Assembly (NCBI GenBank): GCA_017307505.1
Contig: JAFKEE010000031.1
Location: forward strand, 62,001 to 126,000
Direction: 5' to 3'
Length of the DNA: 64,000 nucleotides
Source of the DNA: Acidobacteriota bacterium
GTDB lineage: Bacteria; Acidobacteriota; Terriglobia; Bryobacterales; Bryobacteraceae
Numbering within the stretch: position 1 is the stretch's first letter; the number at the start of each line of letters is the position of its first letter. A program made the position numbers and the translations under genes. Positions 32,942-41,281 of this stretch are shown here, piece by piece. The notes below the pieces were generated by a model. That model searched no databases, had not been told where the DNA came from, and worked only from the letters and a program-made list of their open reading frames with translations.

Positions 32942-34834
32942 ATGCTGCCTGGAAACCTCCGAGCCTTGCCGCGCGTGCTGGCATTCCTGTTTCTCGGGCT
33001 CCTGCTCTGCCCGCTGCGCTACTTCTCGCTGTTCCACGAGAACGTGCTCGACACCTCCTGGGTCTACGCCATGAACGTGGCCGCGCTGCGAAATCTTGCC
33101 TTTGGAGTCGATATCATCTGGACCACCGGCCCGCTCGGGTACCTGTTTCAGCCGTTCGATCTTGGACAGAATCTGGTTCACGGTTTGATCGCCCAGGGAG
33201 TCGTCTGGATCGTCCTGCTCTGGGTGGCCGCCGATCTCTGCTTCCTGGCTGGCGTGCCCGTCCGGAATCTCGGCGCCTTCCTCGGCTGCACCGCGCTGGC
33301 CGCTCCGTTGTTCCACTTCAACTTCGGCGGCGTCGAGAGTCTGCTGCTGACGGCGATGTTCGTCCTGGCCGCTCTGCTCCTTCTCCGGGAATTTTTGTGG
33401 AGACGCTTTCTCCTTCTGATCCTGCTGATTCCGCCCATTGTCCTGATCAAAGGAACCGGCATGGCAATCGCCATCGGGGTGCTGGGCGGGGTGATCACCG
33501 CGTTGGCCATACGCCGCGAGTGGCGCAGGGCAGCCGTCGCCGCTGCGCTCTCGGCTCTCCTGATCCCCATTCTGACCCTGGTTTCCTTCCGGCTCAGCAC
33601 CGGAACCTGGGCGATGGGCCCCTACTTACAAGGGCTTGTGGACATCTCTTCGGAGTACAGCGTCCTGATGGCTACCGATGGCCCGTGGGACGAAAAGCTC
33701 CGGGCCCTTGCCGTCTTCGCCTGCCTGGCCGGAGTCTTCCTGATGGCCTTCCTGGGCCGTCAAAGGCAATGGATTCTGGCGCTTCCCTTCGCCGTCCCGC
33801 TGCTGGTGTCGGTGAAACACGGGTTCGTCCGCCAGGATGCGCATGTGATCAACTTCTTCTGCATGGCCCTGCTGCTGCTTGGCCTGTTGCTGTTGTTCAT
33901 GGAATCCTGGCGCTTCAATCGCAACCTGCCCATTCTGCTCATGTTGCTGGTGGTTGTGGCGTTCCAATCTGTCCAGTGGCGTCTGGGTTGGGCGTATCTC
34001 GATGACATCTCCGGTTGGAGCAATCTGCGCACCCTCGCCGGCGTCCTGGACCTGCCCAACACCAGGCAGCGCCTGGCGCACGAGCCCTTACCGCCCTACG
34101 GGCGCGACTTCCCCCTGGATCCGCCACTCCTCCAGGCCATCGGACAGCACTCGATCAGCATTGTCAGTTCCGTACTGATTCAGGCCGCGTGGCACAACCT
34201 TGCCTTCGTACCCCTGCCGCTGCCCCAGGGCTACCCGTGCACTCGCAAGCTGGATGAACGGAATGCCGCCTGGATCGCCCGCCAGGGTCCGGAAAAGGTT
34301 CTCCTGGAGTGGTTTATCGTGGACGGCCGCCACCCGCTGAACGACAACCCGGCGACTATGCTCGCTCTCTTCCAGTGGTACGAACCAGAGCTCACCCAGC
34401 CCCGATACCTCCTGCTGCGCCGCCGGGCCCAACCGCGCTCCGTTCCACTCCAACCGCTCCAGACCCAATCCATCGACATCACCCAGGGCATCGCAGTGCC
34501 CGACTCGTCCCTGCCTGTATTTGCGCGCGTCGAACTGGAACTGACGGCGTTCGGGAAGCTGGCCAAACTGCTCTACCACGTCCCCGAACTACGGATGACA
34601 ATCAGCCCCGCCTCCTCAGGCGAAGCGACCTACCGCGTCATGGCAGAATCGCTGGGCACACCCCACCTGGTCAGCCACCTGCCCACGAATCTGCCCGCCG
34701 CCGCGACATACTTTCAGGGCCAGCCGGCAGCCAATCCCAAAATCAGCCGGCTGACGTTCTCGGGGCCCGGACTGGACTACTACCACCACACGGTCCGGGT
34801 CGAGTTCTTGACCTTGAACCCAGCCGCCCGCTGA
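32942..34834 (+). CDS. Large polytopic membrane protein with C-terminal soluble domain, unknown function
   Basis: A 630-residue protein. Residues 1-370 hold about ten to eleven hydrophobic helices, with a first-loop acidic motif (FHENVLDTSWVYAMN) reminiscent of GT-C glycosyltransferases. Residues about 390-630 form a soluble domain ending in a beta-rich part. ATG at 32942 follows an in-frame TTG three bases upstream; no strong ribosome site is visible. Polymer ligase or GT-C glycosyltransferase roles are possible, but no diagnostic motif is present. The nearby polysaccharide-related genes make an envelope-glycan role plausible. Confidence 0.75.
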   Translation: MLPGNLRALPRVLAFLFLGLLLCPLRYFSLFHENVLDTSWVYAMNVAALRNLAFGVDIIWTTGPLGYLFQPFDLGQNLVHGLIAQGVVWIVLLWVAADLCFLAGVPVRNLGAFLGCTALAAPLFHFNFGGVESLLLTAMFVLAALLLLREFLWRRFLLLILLIPPIVLIKGTGMAIAIGVLGGVITALAIRREWRRAAVAAALSALLIPILTLVSFRLSTGTWAMGPYLQGLVDISSEYSVLMATDGPWDEKLRALAVFACLAGVFLMAFLGRQRQWILALPFAVPLLVSVKHGFVRQDAHVINFFCMALLLLGLLLLFMESWRFNRNLPILLMLLVVVAFQSVQWRLGWAYLDDISGWSNLRTLAGVLDLPNTRQRLAHEPLPPYGRDFPLDPPLLQAIGQHSISIVSSVLIQAAWHNLAFVPLPLPQGYPCTRKLDERNAAWIARQGPEKVLLEWFIVDGRHPLNDNPATMLALFQWYEPELTQPRYLLLRRRAQPRSVPLQPLQTQSIDITQGIAVPDSSLPVFARVELELTAFGKLAKLLYHVPELRMTISPASSGEATYRVMAESLGTPHLVSHLPTNLPAAATYFQGQPAANPKISRLTFSGPGLDYYHHTVRVEFLTLNPAAR

Positions 34835-34887
34835 TTCCGTGCTTATCTATCAAGTAGGGATGTTCATCCTCGACTTTGTCTGATTTG

Positions 34888-34924
34888 GTATATTTATACA
34901 CAGCGATGCATAATTAACCATCGC
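34888..34924 (+). promoter_or_regulatory. Palindromic elements in the argC leader
   Basis: GTATA-TT-TATAC (34888-34899) is a perfect palindrome, and GCGATG (34903-34908) repeats inverted as CATCGC (34919-34924) around an AT-rich centre. They lie in the only AT-rich stretch of the 108-base gap before argC and could be an operator. A match to the E. coli ARG box is not convincing. Confidence 0.4.
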
Positions 34925-34942
34925 CGAGGCCAGGATAGACTC

Positions 34943-35950
34943 ATGACCACGAATGTCGGTATTGTCGGTTTCCGCGGCTACAGCGGAATGGAGTTGGAAC
35001 GGATTCTCACGGCGCACTCCGGCGTGACCCCGTGGCTGCTGGAGCATCGCGCTGATTCGACGCAGGATCCACAGCCCATTGGCCACTCCGGGCCGCAGCG
35101 CATCCCGTGTACCGCCGAGGCGGCCCGTGAGGCCGGAATCCAGGTGGTCTTCCTCGCCACGCCGCCGGAAGTCTCCATGGAGTTGGCTGCAGCGTTCCTG
35201 GCTGTGAACATCCGTGTCGTAGACCTGAGCGGTGCCTTCCGCCTGGTTACCCCGGAGAACTACAAGCACTGGTATAAATCCGACCACACCCAGCCGGAGA
35301 TCCTGCGCGAAGCCGTCTATGGCCTGCCTGAGTTCAATCGGGCGGCCGTACCCCAGGCTCGCCTGCTGTCGAATCCCGGCTGCTATCCCACCGCCGCCAA
35401 TCTGGCCCTGCGCCCGCTGGTGCAGGCGGGTGTGATCGACCCGGCCCGCGGCATCGTCTGCGACGCCAAGAGCGGAGTCAGCGGCGCGGGCCGCAAAGCC
35501 AGCCTCAAGACCGCCTTCTCTGAAGTGACCGAGAACTACTCGGCGTACTCGCTGCTCGACCACCGCCATGTTCCAGAGGTTCTGATGAACTCCGGCATCC
35601 AGGAAGAGGACTTCAGCTTCACCGCGCAGCTGATTCCGATCCATCGCGGCATCCTGGAGACCATTTACTTCCGAGCCAAGGGCGTGACCACCTCCGCCGA
35701 ATTGCTCGACGTTTACCTGAATGCCTATCGGAATGAGCCCTTTGTGCGCCTCTACCCCGTGGGCGCGATGCCGGATCTGCGCGGCGTCAACCGTACCAAC
35801 TTCTGCGACATTGGTGTGAAGCTCGATGCGAAGACGGGCCGCGCCATCGTGGTCTCCTGCATCGACAATCTCGGCAAGGGCGCTGCCGGCCAAGCCGTTC
35901 AAAACATGAACCTGATGCTCGGGTTCGCGGAAACCGAGGGACTGCTATGA
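34943..35950 (+). CDS. argC: N-acetyl-gamma-glutamyl-phosphate reductase
   Basis: A 335-residue enzyme. NADP-binding start is VGIVGFRGYSGMELERIL, the catalytic Cys147 lies in SNPGCYPTAA, and later blocks are HRHVPEV and FTAQLIPIHRGI. It reduces N-acetylglutamyl phosphate to the semialdehyde, step three of arginine synthesis. ATG is at 34943. Its stop overlaps the argB start by four bases (ATGA), so the two are coupled. Length is normal for the family. Confidence 0.96.
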   Translation: MTTNVGIVGFRGYSGMELERILTAHSGVTPWLLEHRADSTQDPQPIGHSGPQRIPCTAEAAREAGIQVVFLATPPEVSMELAAAFLAVNIRVVDLSGAFRLVTPENYKHWYKSDHTQPEILREAVYGLPEFNRAAVPQARLLSNPGCYPTAANLALRPLVQAGVIDPARGIVCDAKSGVSGAGRKASLKTAFSEVTENYSAYSLLDHRHVPEVLMNSGIQEEDFSFTAQLIPIHRGILETIYFRAKGVTTSAELLDVYLNAYRNEPFVRLYPVGAMPDLRGVNRTNFCDIGVKLDAKTGRAIVVSCIDNLGKGAAGQAVQNMNLMLGFAETEGLL

Positions 35951-36729
35951 GAGTTCTGGTCAAGCTGGGCGGTACCTTGCTCGATAGCCTGGATTCGCGT
36001 GCCGGCCTGGCGGCCCAGATCGCGGCCCTGCCGGCTCTCGGTGTCGAAGCCGTTGTCGTTCATGGCGGCGGCAAGCAAATGACCCGGTTCCTGGCCGAAC
36101 GTGGTGTCGAAAGCCGTTTCGTGAATGGCCTGCGCGTGACCTCTCCGGACGTGATCGACGCGGTGCTGAAGGTCTTTGCCGGCAGCGTGAACAAGGAGCT
36201 CGTCTCTTCTCTCGTCGCCGCCGGGGCTCCTGCCGTTGGCCTGAGCGGGATCGACGGGGTGTTGGCCGAGGCCCGCCAGCTCAATCCGGAACTGGGTGCT
36301 GTGGGTGAGATTGTCCAAACGAACCCAGCCGTCCTGAATGCGCTGGTGGAGCACGGCTTCATCCCCGTGGTGGCCTGTGTGGCCGGCGACCGCCTGGGCG
36401 GAATCTATAATGTGAACGCCGACCAGATGGCCGTGGCCTGCGCCGCGGGCTACGAAGCGGCCCGGTTGCTGTTCCTCACCGATGTGGATGGTGTCCGGGC
36501 GGCCGATGGCTCCACGCTGCCCGTTCTCGATGTAAGAGGGTGCCAGGAACTGATCAGCCAGGGCGTGGCCACCGGCGGCATGCAGGCCAAACTGAACTCC
36601 GCCTGCGCCGCGCTGGCCCAGGGTGTTGGCGAAGTCATCATCGCGCCCGGTTCCGCCCCGCGCGTGATTGAGCGCTTGTTGAATGGCGAAGTGCTGGGAA
36701 CGCGGATCGTGAAGGAGGCTCAGCAGTGA
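35947..36729 (+). CDS. argB: Acetylglutamate kinase
   Basis: A 260-residue amino-acid kinase. It has KLGGTLLDS at the start, VVHGGGKQMTRFL for the phosphate and NAG site, RFVNGLRVT, VGLSGIDG, and NVNADQMAVACAAG with LLFLTDVDGV toward the C-terminus. It phosphorylates N-acetylglutamate with ATP, step two of arginine synthesis. It lacks the long N-terminal helix of arginine-inhibited hexameric forms, which suggests the E. coli-like dimeric type. It overlaps argC and the GNAT gene by four bases each. Confidence 0.95.
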   Translation: MRVLVKLGGTLLDSLDSRAGLAAQIAALPALGVEAVVVHGGGKQMTRFLAERGVESRFVNGLRVTSPDVIDAVLKVFAGSVNKELVSSLVAAGAPAVGLSGIDGVLAEARQLNPELGAVGEIVQTNPAVLNALVEHGFIPVVACVAGDRLGGIYNVNADQMAVACAAGYEAARLLFLTDVDGVRAADGSTLPVLDVRGCQELISQGVATGGMQAKLNSACAALAQGVGEVIIAPGSAPRVIERLLNGEVLGTRIVKEAQQ

Positions 36730-37259
36730 CTCTCCGTAAAGCCAGAATGGTGGATATTCCCGCCATATTGAAGCTCATCAATGATTACGCCCGGCAGGGC
36801 ATTATGCTGCCGCGGAACGAATTTGAACTCTCGGAAGGAATCCGCGATTTCACGGTTCTCTACGAGGGCGACCGCCTGCTGGGCTGCGCCGCGCTCCACT
36901 TCTACGGCCCCACGATGGCTGAGGTCCGCTCGCTTGCTGTCTCGCCGGAATCCAAGGGCACCGGAGCCGGCCGCGCCCTGATGGAATCGCTGGAGAATGA
37001 AGCCCGGGAATACGACCTGGACGCTTTGTTTGCCTTTACTTACGTGCCGCGCTTCTTCGACAAAATGGGCTACCACGAGGTCGATCGCGGCGAACTGCCG
37101 CTGAAGGCCTGGAAGGACTGCCTGCGCTGTCCCAAGTTCCAGGCTTGCGACGAAATTGCCGTCTTCAAAGCGTTGAAGCCGGAAACGTCCCTGCCCTCCA
37201 TCAGCCGCAACGTGGTGGAAGAGACGCTGATTCAGATCCCCGTTTTTCGGCAGAACTGA
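36726..37259 (+). CDS. GNAT N-acetyltransferase, probable N-acetylglutamate synthase
   Basis: A 177-residue GNAT enzyme starting at GTG 36726 within the argB stop (GTGA overlap). It begins LRKARMVDIPAILKLINDYARQG, with the acetyl-CoA loop VRSLAVSPESKGTGAGRALMESL and the C-terminal YVPRFFDKMGYHEV. This pattern matches stand-alone ArgA-type synthases. The coupling to argC-argB supports step one of arginine synthesis (glutamate plus acetyl-CoA). An insertion with three cysteines (CLRCPKFQAC) follows the core, a possible metal or redox site also common in this subfamily. It lacks the kinase domain of classical ArgA. Confidence 0.85.
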   Translation: MTLRKARMVDIPAILKLINDYARQGIMLPRNEFELSEGIRDFTVLYEGDRLLGCAALHFYGPTMAEVRSLAVSPESKGTGAGRALMESLENEAREYDLDALFAFTYVPRFFDKMGYHEVDRGELPLKAWKDCLRCPKFQACDEIAVFKALKPETSLPSISRNVVEETLIQIPVFRQN

Positions 37260-37268
37260 TTCCTTTAT

Positions 37269-37297
37269 CCGAATATTCGGTGGAGAGATTCTCCACC
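37269..37297 (+). repeat. Two adjoining perfect palindromes after the arg genes
   Basis: CCGAATATTCGG (37269-37280) is a 12-base palindrome. It shares GG with a perfect hairpin, GGTGGAGA (37279-37286), GAT, TCTCCACC (37290-37297). No T run follows, so this is not a standard intrinsic terminator. It lies 10 bases after the GNAT stop and about 100 bases before the next start. Confidence 0.6.
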
Positions 37298-37398
37298 TGG
37301 CGCGCACTACTCCTGTGAAGATCGCAGACGGGTGAGCCAAACCGGTCGCCCGCGAGCTGCGGAACTTCAGACCGAAGTCTCCCTGGCATAGGAGTCCC

Positions 37399-38370
37399 AT
37401 GCGCGCCCAGACCATCGACGTACAAGAAGCCAACGGCAGAGTCCTCTGCTGCACCATCTTCCGCCCCGGCGGCAAGAAGCTGCTGGCCAAAGGCCATCTG
37501 ATCAGCGAAGAAGACGTGCGGCTGCTGGAAACCGAGGGCATGCGCAAGGTCTGGGTGACCGAACTGGACGAGGGCGAAGTGGGCGAAGACGATGCGGTGG
37601 CCCAGGTCACCTCGCTTATCGGCTGCGGATCGCTCGAGATCCGGCTGGCCGCGGGCGGCCGGGCGAACCTGATTGCGACAGAACCTTCCAGTATCCTGGT
37701 CGACGACGAGCTGTTGAAGCAGATTAACTGCACGGCCAGCGTCGTCATCGCCACCGCCCAGAACTTCAGCTTCGCCCAGGCCGGCGACCGTGTCGCGACG
37801 GTAAAAAGTTCGCCCTTCGCCGTGTCTCAGCAGCAACTGGACGCCGTGCTCTCCATCCTCAACGAACGCGGCCCCATTCTCCAGGCGCGCCCCATCCGCG
37901 ACCCCGCGGTCGCCGTCCTTTATACCGACCCCTGCTCTGGTGACCGCGCCCGCCAGCTCTTCGAAAGTGTCATGCGCCAGAGGCTCGACCAGTTCGGTCT
38001 CAGCTGCCGCTTCTCCCTGGCCTGTATCGAAGAAGAGGCGGCGGTGACCAAGGCGCTCGGCCACCTGCTGCGCTCCCGGCCGACGGCGATTCTCGTGGCA
38101 TCCACCACAGCCCCGGCCGGTCCTGACGACGTCATCGGCCGGGCCATGCTGGGCTGCGGCTGCCATCTGGAACGGTTTCTGGCGCCGGTGGAGCCGGGCA
38201 ACCTCCTCCTGCTCGGCTACAAAGACGATGTTCCGGTCGTCTCGGCGCCCGGCTGCTTCCGCTCCACCAAGCGCAACGTGGTCGATCTCGTGTTACCCCC
38301 GATGCTGGCCCGCTACCGGGTCTCCGGCTGGGAAATCGCCTGCCTCGGGCACGGCGGACTTCTGGGCTGA
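37399..38370 (+). CDS. Molybdopterin-binding domain protein (MoaB/MoeA-like)
   Basis: A 323-residue cytoplasmic protein. The N-terminal half (about 1-155) resembles the MoeA-type entry region (LLAKGHLISEEDVRLLETEGMRKVWV, then FSFAQAGDRVATVK). The C-terminal half has the MPT-binding fold (VAVLYTDPCSGD..., ILVASTTAPAGPDDVIGRAML, then VEPGNLLLLGYKDDVPVVSAPGCFRST). The TGG loop of true MoaB/MogA is replaced by ASTTAPAGPDD, so activity may differ. A TAGGAG site precedes ATG 37399. Other molybdenum cofactor genes are absent. It ends before a strong terminator. Confidence 0.75.
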   Translation: MRAQTIDVQEANGRVLCCTIFRPGGKKLLAKGHLISEEDVRLLETEGMRKVWVTELDEGEVGEDDAVAQVTSLIGCGSLEIRLAAGGRANLIATEPSSILVDDELLKQINCTASVVIATAQNFSFAQAGDRVATVKSSPFAVSQQQLDAVLSILNERGPILQARPIRDPAVAVLYTDPCSGDRARQLFESVMRQRLDQFGLSCRFSLACIEEEAAVTKALGHLLRSRPTAILVASTTAPAGPDDVIGRAMLGCGCHLERFLAPVEPGNLLLLGYKDDVPVVSAPGCFRSTKRNVVDLVLPPMLARYRVSGWEIACLGHGGLLG

Positions 38371-38416
38371 AACCATCTCCTCCAAACGCAACCCTTCCTA
38401 GGGTTCGCAATACTCA

Positions 38417-38450
38417 GGGCCGGACGCTTGACCAGCGCCGGCCCCTTTTT
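38417..38450 (+). terminator. Rho-independent terminator
   Basis: GGGCCGG-A-CGCT (38417-38428) pairs with AGCGCCGGCCC (38434-38444) around TGACC, with one bulged A, and is followed by CTTTTT (38445-38450). It ends the transcript of the MoaB-like gene. Confidence 0.92.
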
Positions 38451-38505
38451 CGCGCCCACCTTGTGAGTTGACTTCCCTTCTTAATTGCGAAACTCTGAAG
38501 GTCGA

Positions 38506-39753
38506 ATGCAGATTCGTTCCGTGCAGGCTTTCCTGCTGTCGTCGCCGCTGGCGGAGCCGCTTGTTCTCCCCTACCACGGGGGTGAGCGCACTATCGTCAA
38601 ACGCGACGCCATGTTGATCTGTGTCGAGGGCGAACATGGCTTGAAGGGCTACGCCCCGGGACCCGCACACGAGGATGCGCTCACTGGTATTCGCGATTTT
38701 ATCGCCCCATTTCTGGTCGGGAGAAGCCTGCTGGATCCCGATGTCCTGCGGATCCTGTTCCACCAGCAACCGGGCGTCACGCGAGCCCTTTCCCGCTATT
38801 ACGACGCCGTCGAGATCGCCCTCTTCGATCTCACCGCCTGCAGCTATGACGTCCCGGTCTGCGACCTGCTGGGCGGCCGCGTACGCGATGAAATCCGTGT
38901 CTACGCCAGCGCAGGCATGTACCAGAGCCCGCAGGGGTACGCCGATGAAGCTGCCCAACTGGCGGCCCACGGCTTCTCCGCCTACAAACTTCGCCCGGCC
39001 CTGGGCCCCGACGCCGACCTCGAGACCATCCGGCGCATCCGAGAAGCCACCGGACCGGGTTTCGAGATCATGGTGGATGCCCACACTTGGTGGCGGATGG
39101 GCGACCGGAATTACAGCGAAGAAACCGTCTGCCGCCTGGCTCGCGAGATGGGCCGGCTGCAGGTGACCTGGCTGGAAGAGCCCCTTCCGCCCCATAACCA
39201 TGCTGCCTACGGCCGGTTGAAGGACCTCGACGAGGTGCCGCTGGCGGCGGGAGAACACGAACCGGATGAGGCGGGGTTCGACGACCTCATCGCCAGCCGC
39301 TGCGTCGACTACGTGCAGGCCGACCTGGTCTGCCAGGGCGGCTACAACCTCGGGCGCCGCCTGCTCGCCTCCCTGGCCCGGGCCGGGCTCTCCTTTGCGT
39401 TTCATTCGTGGGGTACGAACCTGGAAATTCTCGCTGCAGCCCACCTGGGTGTCTGTTGGCCCGACACCGTGGTGCCCTGGATGGAGTATCCCTGCTACCG
39501 CAGCATCACCCAGCCCGGAATGTACCCGTTCCCGTTGGCCGAAGAGATCCTGACGGAACCGCTGCCCATCCGTAAGGGTGTCCTGGAACTGGATTTAACG
39601 CGCCCCGGATTCGGCATCGACGTGAATCTCTCTGTGCTGGACCGTTTCCCGTGGATCCCCGGCCCCTGGTCCTACTTCAAGTTCGATTCACCGGCTGAGA
39701 CCTGGGCCGTCACCGGGGATCACAGCCAGCGCTGGTCCTCCGCCGGCGCATGA
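38506..39753 (+). CDS. Enolase-superfamily dehydratase/racemase (mandelate racemase subgroup)
   Basis: A 415-residue enzyme. The capping domain is 1-130 and the barrel follows. Catalytic residues of the mandelate racemase subgroup align: K161 (AYKLRPAL, Kx-Arg instead of Kx-Lys), metal ligands D191 (MVDAHTWW), E224 or E225 (WLEEPLPP) and E250 (AAGEHEP). The D273-H300 dyad is present (QADLV, FHSWGTN). Such enzymes remove a proton alpha to a carboxylate, commonly dehydrating sugar acids. I use ATG 38506; an in-frame TTG 21 bases upstream is less likely. Substrate unknown. Confidence 0.88.
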   Translation: MQIRSVQAFLLSSPLAEPLVLPYHGGERTIVKRDAMLICVEGEHGLKGYAPGPAHEDALTGIRDFIAPFLVGRSLLDPDVLRILFHQQPGVTRALSRYYDAVEIALFDLTACSYDVPVCDLLGGRVRDEIRVYASAGMYQSPQGYADEAAQLAAHGFSAYKLRPALGPDADLETIRRIREATGPGFEIMVDAHTWWRMGDRNYSEETVCRLAREMGRLQVTWLEEPLPPHNHAAYGRLKDLDEVPLAAGEHEPDEAGFDDLIASRCVDYVQADLVCQGGYNLGRRLLASLARAGLSFAFHSWGTNLEILAAAHLGVCWPDTVVPWMEYPCYRSITQPGMYPFPLAEEILTEPLPIRKGVLELDLTRPGFGIDVNLSVLDRFPWIPGPWSYFKFDSPAETWAVTGDHSQRWSSAGA

Positions 39754-39778
39754 CCTCGTTTTGATACACTCCCCATCA

Positions 39779-40498
39779 ATGGTTTTCGAAGTTCTCGGAG
39801 CCGCGGGTCTGGCGGCGGCCGGCCTTACCGCGTATGGTGTGCGCGGCCGTTCGGCGCAGTTGTTTGGACCCTCCGTCTGGAAAGGCCCGGCCAACCGGCG
39901 CGCCATAGCCCTTACCTTCGATGACGGACCCAGCGAGTCTACTCCCGATCTGCTCAGCCTGCTTTACGAGTACGGCGCCCGCGCGACTTTTTTCCAGTGC
40001 GGTCACCATGTCCGGCGTTTGCCGGGCGTGGCTCTCCGCTGCCTCGCCGACGGCCACGAGATCGGCAATCATACTGACACCCACCCTGCCCTCTATCTGC
40101 GGTCTTCGCAGTTTATCTACGACCAGTTGGAACGCGCCCAGCAGGCTATCTCCGAAACCTGCGGCGTGACCCCCACCCTGGTGCGCCCCACGTTCGGTGC
40201 CCGGTGGTTCGGACTCCGTCCCGCCCAGAAGCGGTTGCACCTGCTCGGCGTCATGTGGACCACCCTGGCGCGGGATTGGCGCCTCTCCGGCGCCGATGTG
40301 GCGACCCGGATGGAAGCCAGCGCCCACCCGGGAGCGATCCTCTGCTTTCACGATGGCCGGGAGTTGACCCACCGTCCCAATATCGCGTCGACGCTGGAAT
40401 CGCTGCGGGTTCTGCTGCCCAAGTGGGCCGAGGCGGGGTATGAGTTTGTCACTGTCAGCGAACTACTCAACCTGCCTGCGGCGCCGCGTCCCGAGTAG
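39779..40498 (+). CDS. Polysaccharide deacetylase (NodB homology domain), membrane-anchored
   Basis: A 239-residue protein with an N-terminal hydrophobic segment (VFEVLGAAGLAAAGLTAYGV). The NodB domain follows: motif 1 LTFDDGPSEST with the catalytic and metal Asp pair, motif 2 GNHTDTHP with the metal His residues, motif 3 near VRPTFGARWFGLRP and motif 5 ILCFHDGR. It would remove N- or O-acetyl groups from an envelope polysaccharide at the outer face of the membrane. ATG 39779 is preferred to the in-frame TTG at 39761. It is 26 bases after the enolase-superfamily gene and converges with lytR-like. Confidence 0.9.
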   Translation: MVFEVLGAAGLAAAGLTAYGVRGRSAQLFGPSVWKGPANRRAIALTFDDGPSESTPDLLSLLYEYGARATFFQCGHHVRRLPGVALRCLADGHEIGNHTDTHPALYLRSSQFIYDQLERAQQAISETCGVTPTLVRPTFGARWFGLRPAQKRLHLLGVMWTTLARDWRLSGADVATRMEASAHPGAILCFHDGRELTHRPNIASTLESLRVLLPKWAEAGYEFVTVSELLNLPAAPRPE

Positions 40499-40510
40499 GC
40501 CGCCGCCCTC

Positions 40511-41281
40511 TCAGATCCCCAGTTTGTCCTTTAGATCCTTCAACCGGTCGCGAGCCACGGTGATCTCCGTCTTCTTCGGATCTTTGAGCCGCAGAATCAT
40601 CTTGCCTCCGAACCACGGGTACAGCTCATCCGCGAAGCTGAGGTTCACCAAAGTGGAGCGGTGCACACGCACAAATTGCTGAGCGTCGAGCTTTTGCTCC
40701 AGCTCCGCAATTGTCTTGTCCACTACCCAGTTCTTCTCGGCGGTAGCGGCGTACGTAAGCTTGTCCTCGGCGAAGAAGTGCGTCACGCGCGAAAGTTCGA
40801 TGAAGTGCACCCGTTCGCCGACACGCGACGAGATACGCTGTAGTCCCTCCTGCCGCGACTGTCCCTGCAGGGCAGCCTGCATCTGTTCGATCAGCGACTT
40901 CAAGGCCGGGCGAGGCATTTCGCCTCCAGCCAGCCGCTCCAGCTTTCCCAACGCTCGGTCGAGTTGCGCCTCTTCCACCGGCTTTAGCAGGTAGTCCAGA
41001 GAATTCACCTCAAACGCCCGCAGCGCATACTGGTCGTACGCGGTGGCAAACACCACCAGCGGCTGGAAGCTGAGGCTGGCCAGCAGATCAAAGCCCGTCA
41101 TACCCGGCATCTGGATATCCAGGAACAGTGCGTCCGGTACCAGCAGTTCGATCTCCTGCTGCGCGCGGACGGCGTCGGTGGAACTGCCCACAATCTCGAC
41201 CCGGCCCGTCTCGCGCAGCATTCGATCCAGGCGGCGCACCGCCAATTCCTCGTCATCCACCAGGTAGACCCGCAGACTCAC
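40511..41281 (-). CDS. LytTR-family response regulator
   Basis: A 256-residue two-domain protein. The receiver domain 1-120 has D9/D10, phospho-acceptor D55 (LFLDIQMPG) and the late Lys in YLLKPVEE. The LytTR DNA-binding domain is at about 150-255 (RISSRVGERVHFIELSRVTHFFAEDKLTY, VRVHRSTLVN). Its start overlaps the kinase stop by four bases, so it is the cognate regulator of the LytS-like kinase. Targets unknown; LytTR regulators bind paired direct repeats upstream of envelope or virulence genes. Confidence 0.94.
   Translation of the reverse strand: MSLRVYLVDDEELAVRRLDRMLRETGRVEIVGSSTDAVRAQQEIELLVPDALFLDIQMPGMTGFDLLASLSFQPLVVFATAYDQYALRAFEVNSLDYLLKPVEEAQLDRALGKLERLAGGEMPRPALKSLIEQMQAALQGQSRQEGLQRISSRVGERVHFIELSRVTHFFAEDKLTYAATAEKNWVVDKTIAELEQKLDAQQFVRVHRSTLVNLSFADELYPWFGGKMILRLKDPKKTEITVARDRLKDLKDKLGI

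Noticed and set aside
34900-34924. Arginine-repressor (ARG box) call in the argC leader
   Set aside because: The AT-rich palindrome is suggestive, but the two half-sites do not match the known consensus closely enough, so it is listed only as an unnamed palindrome.
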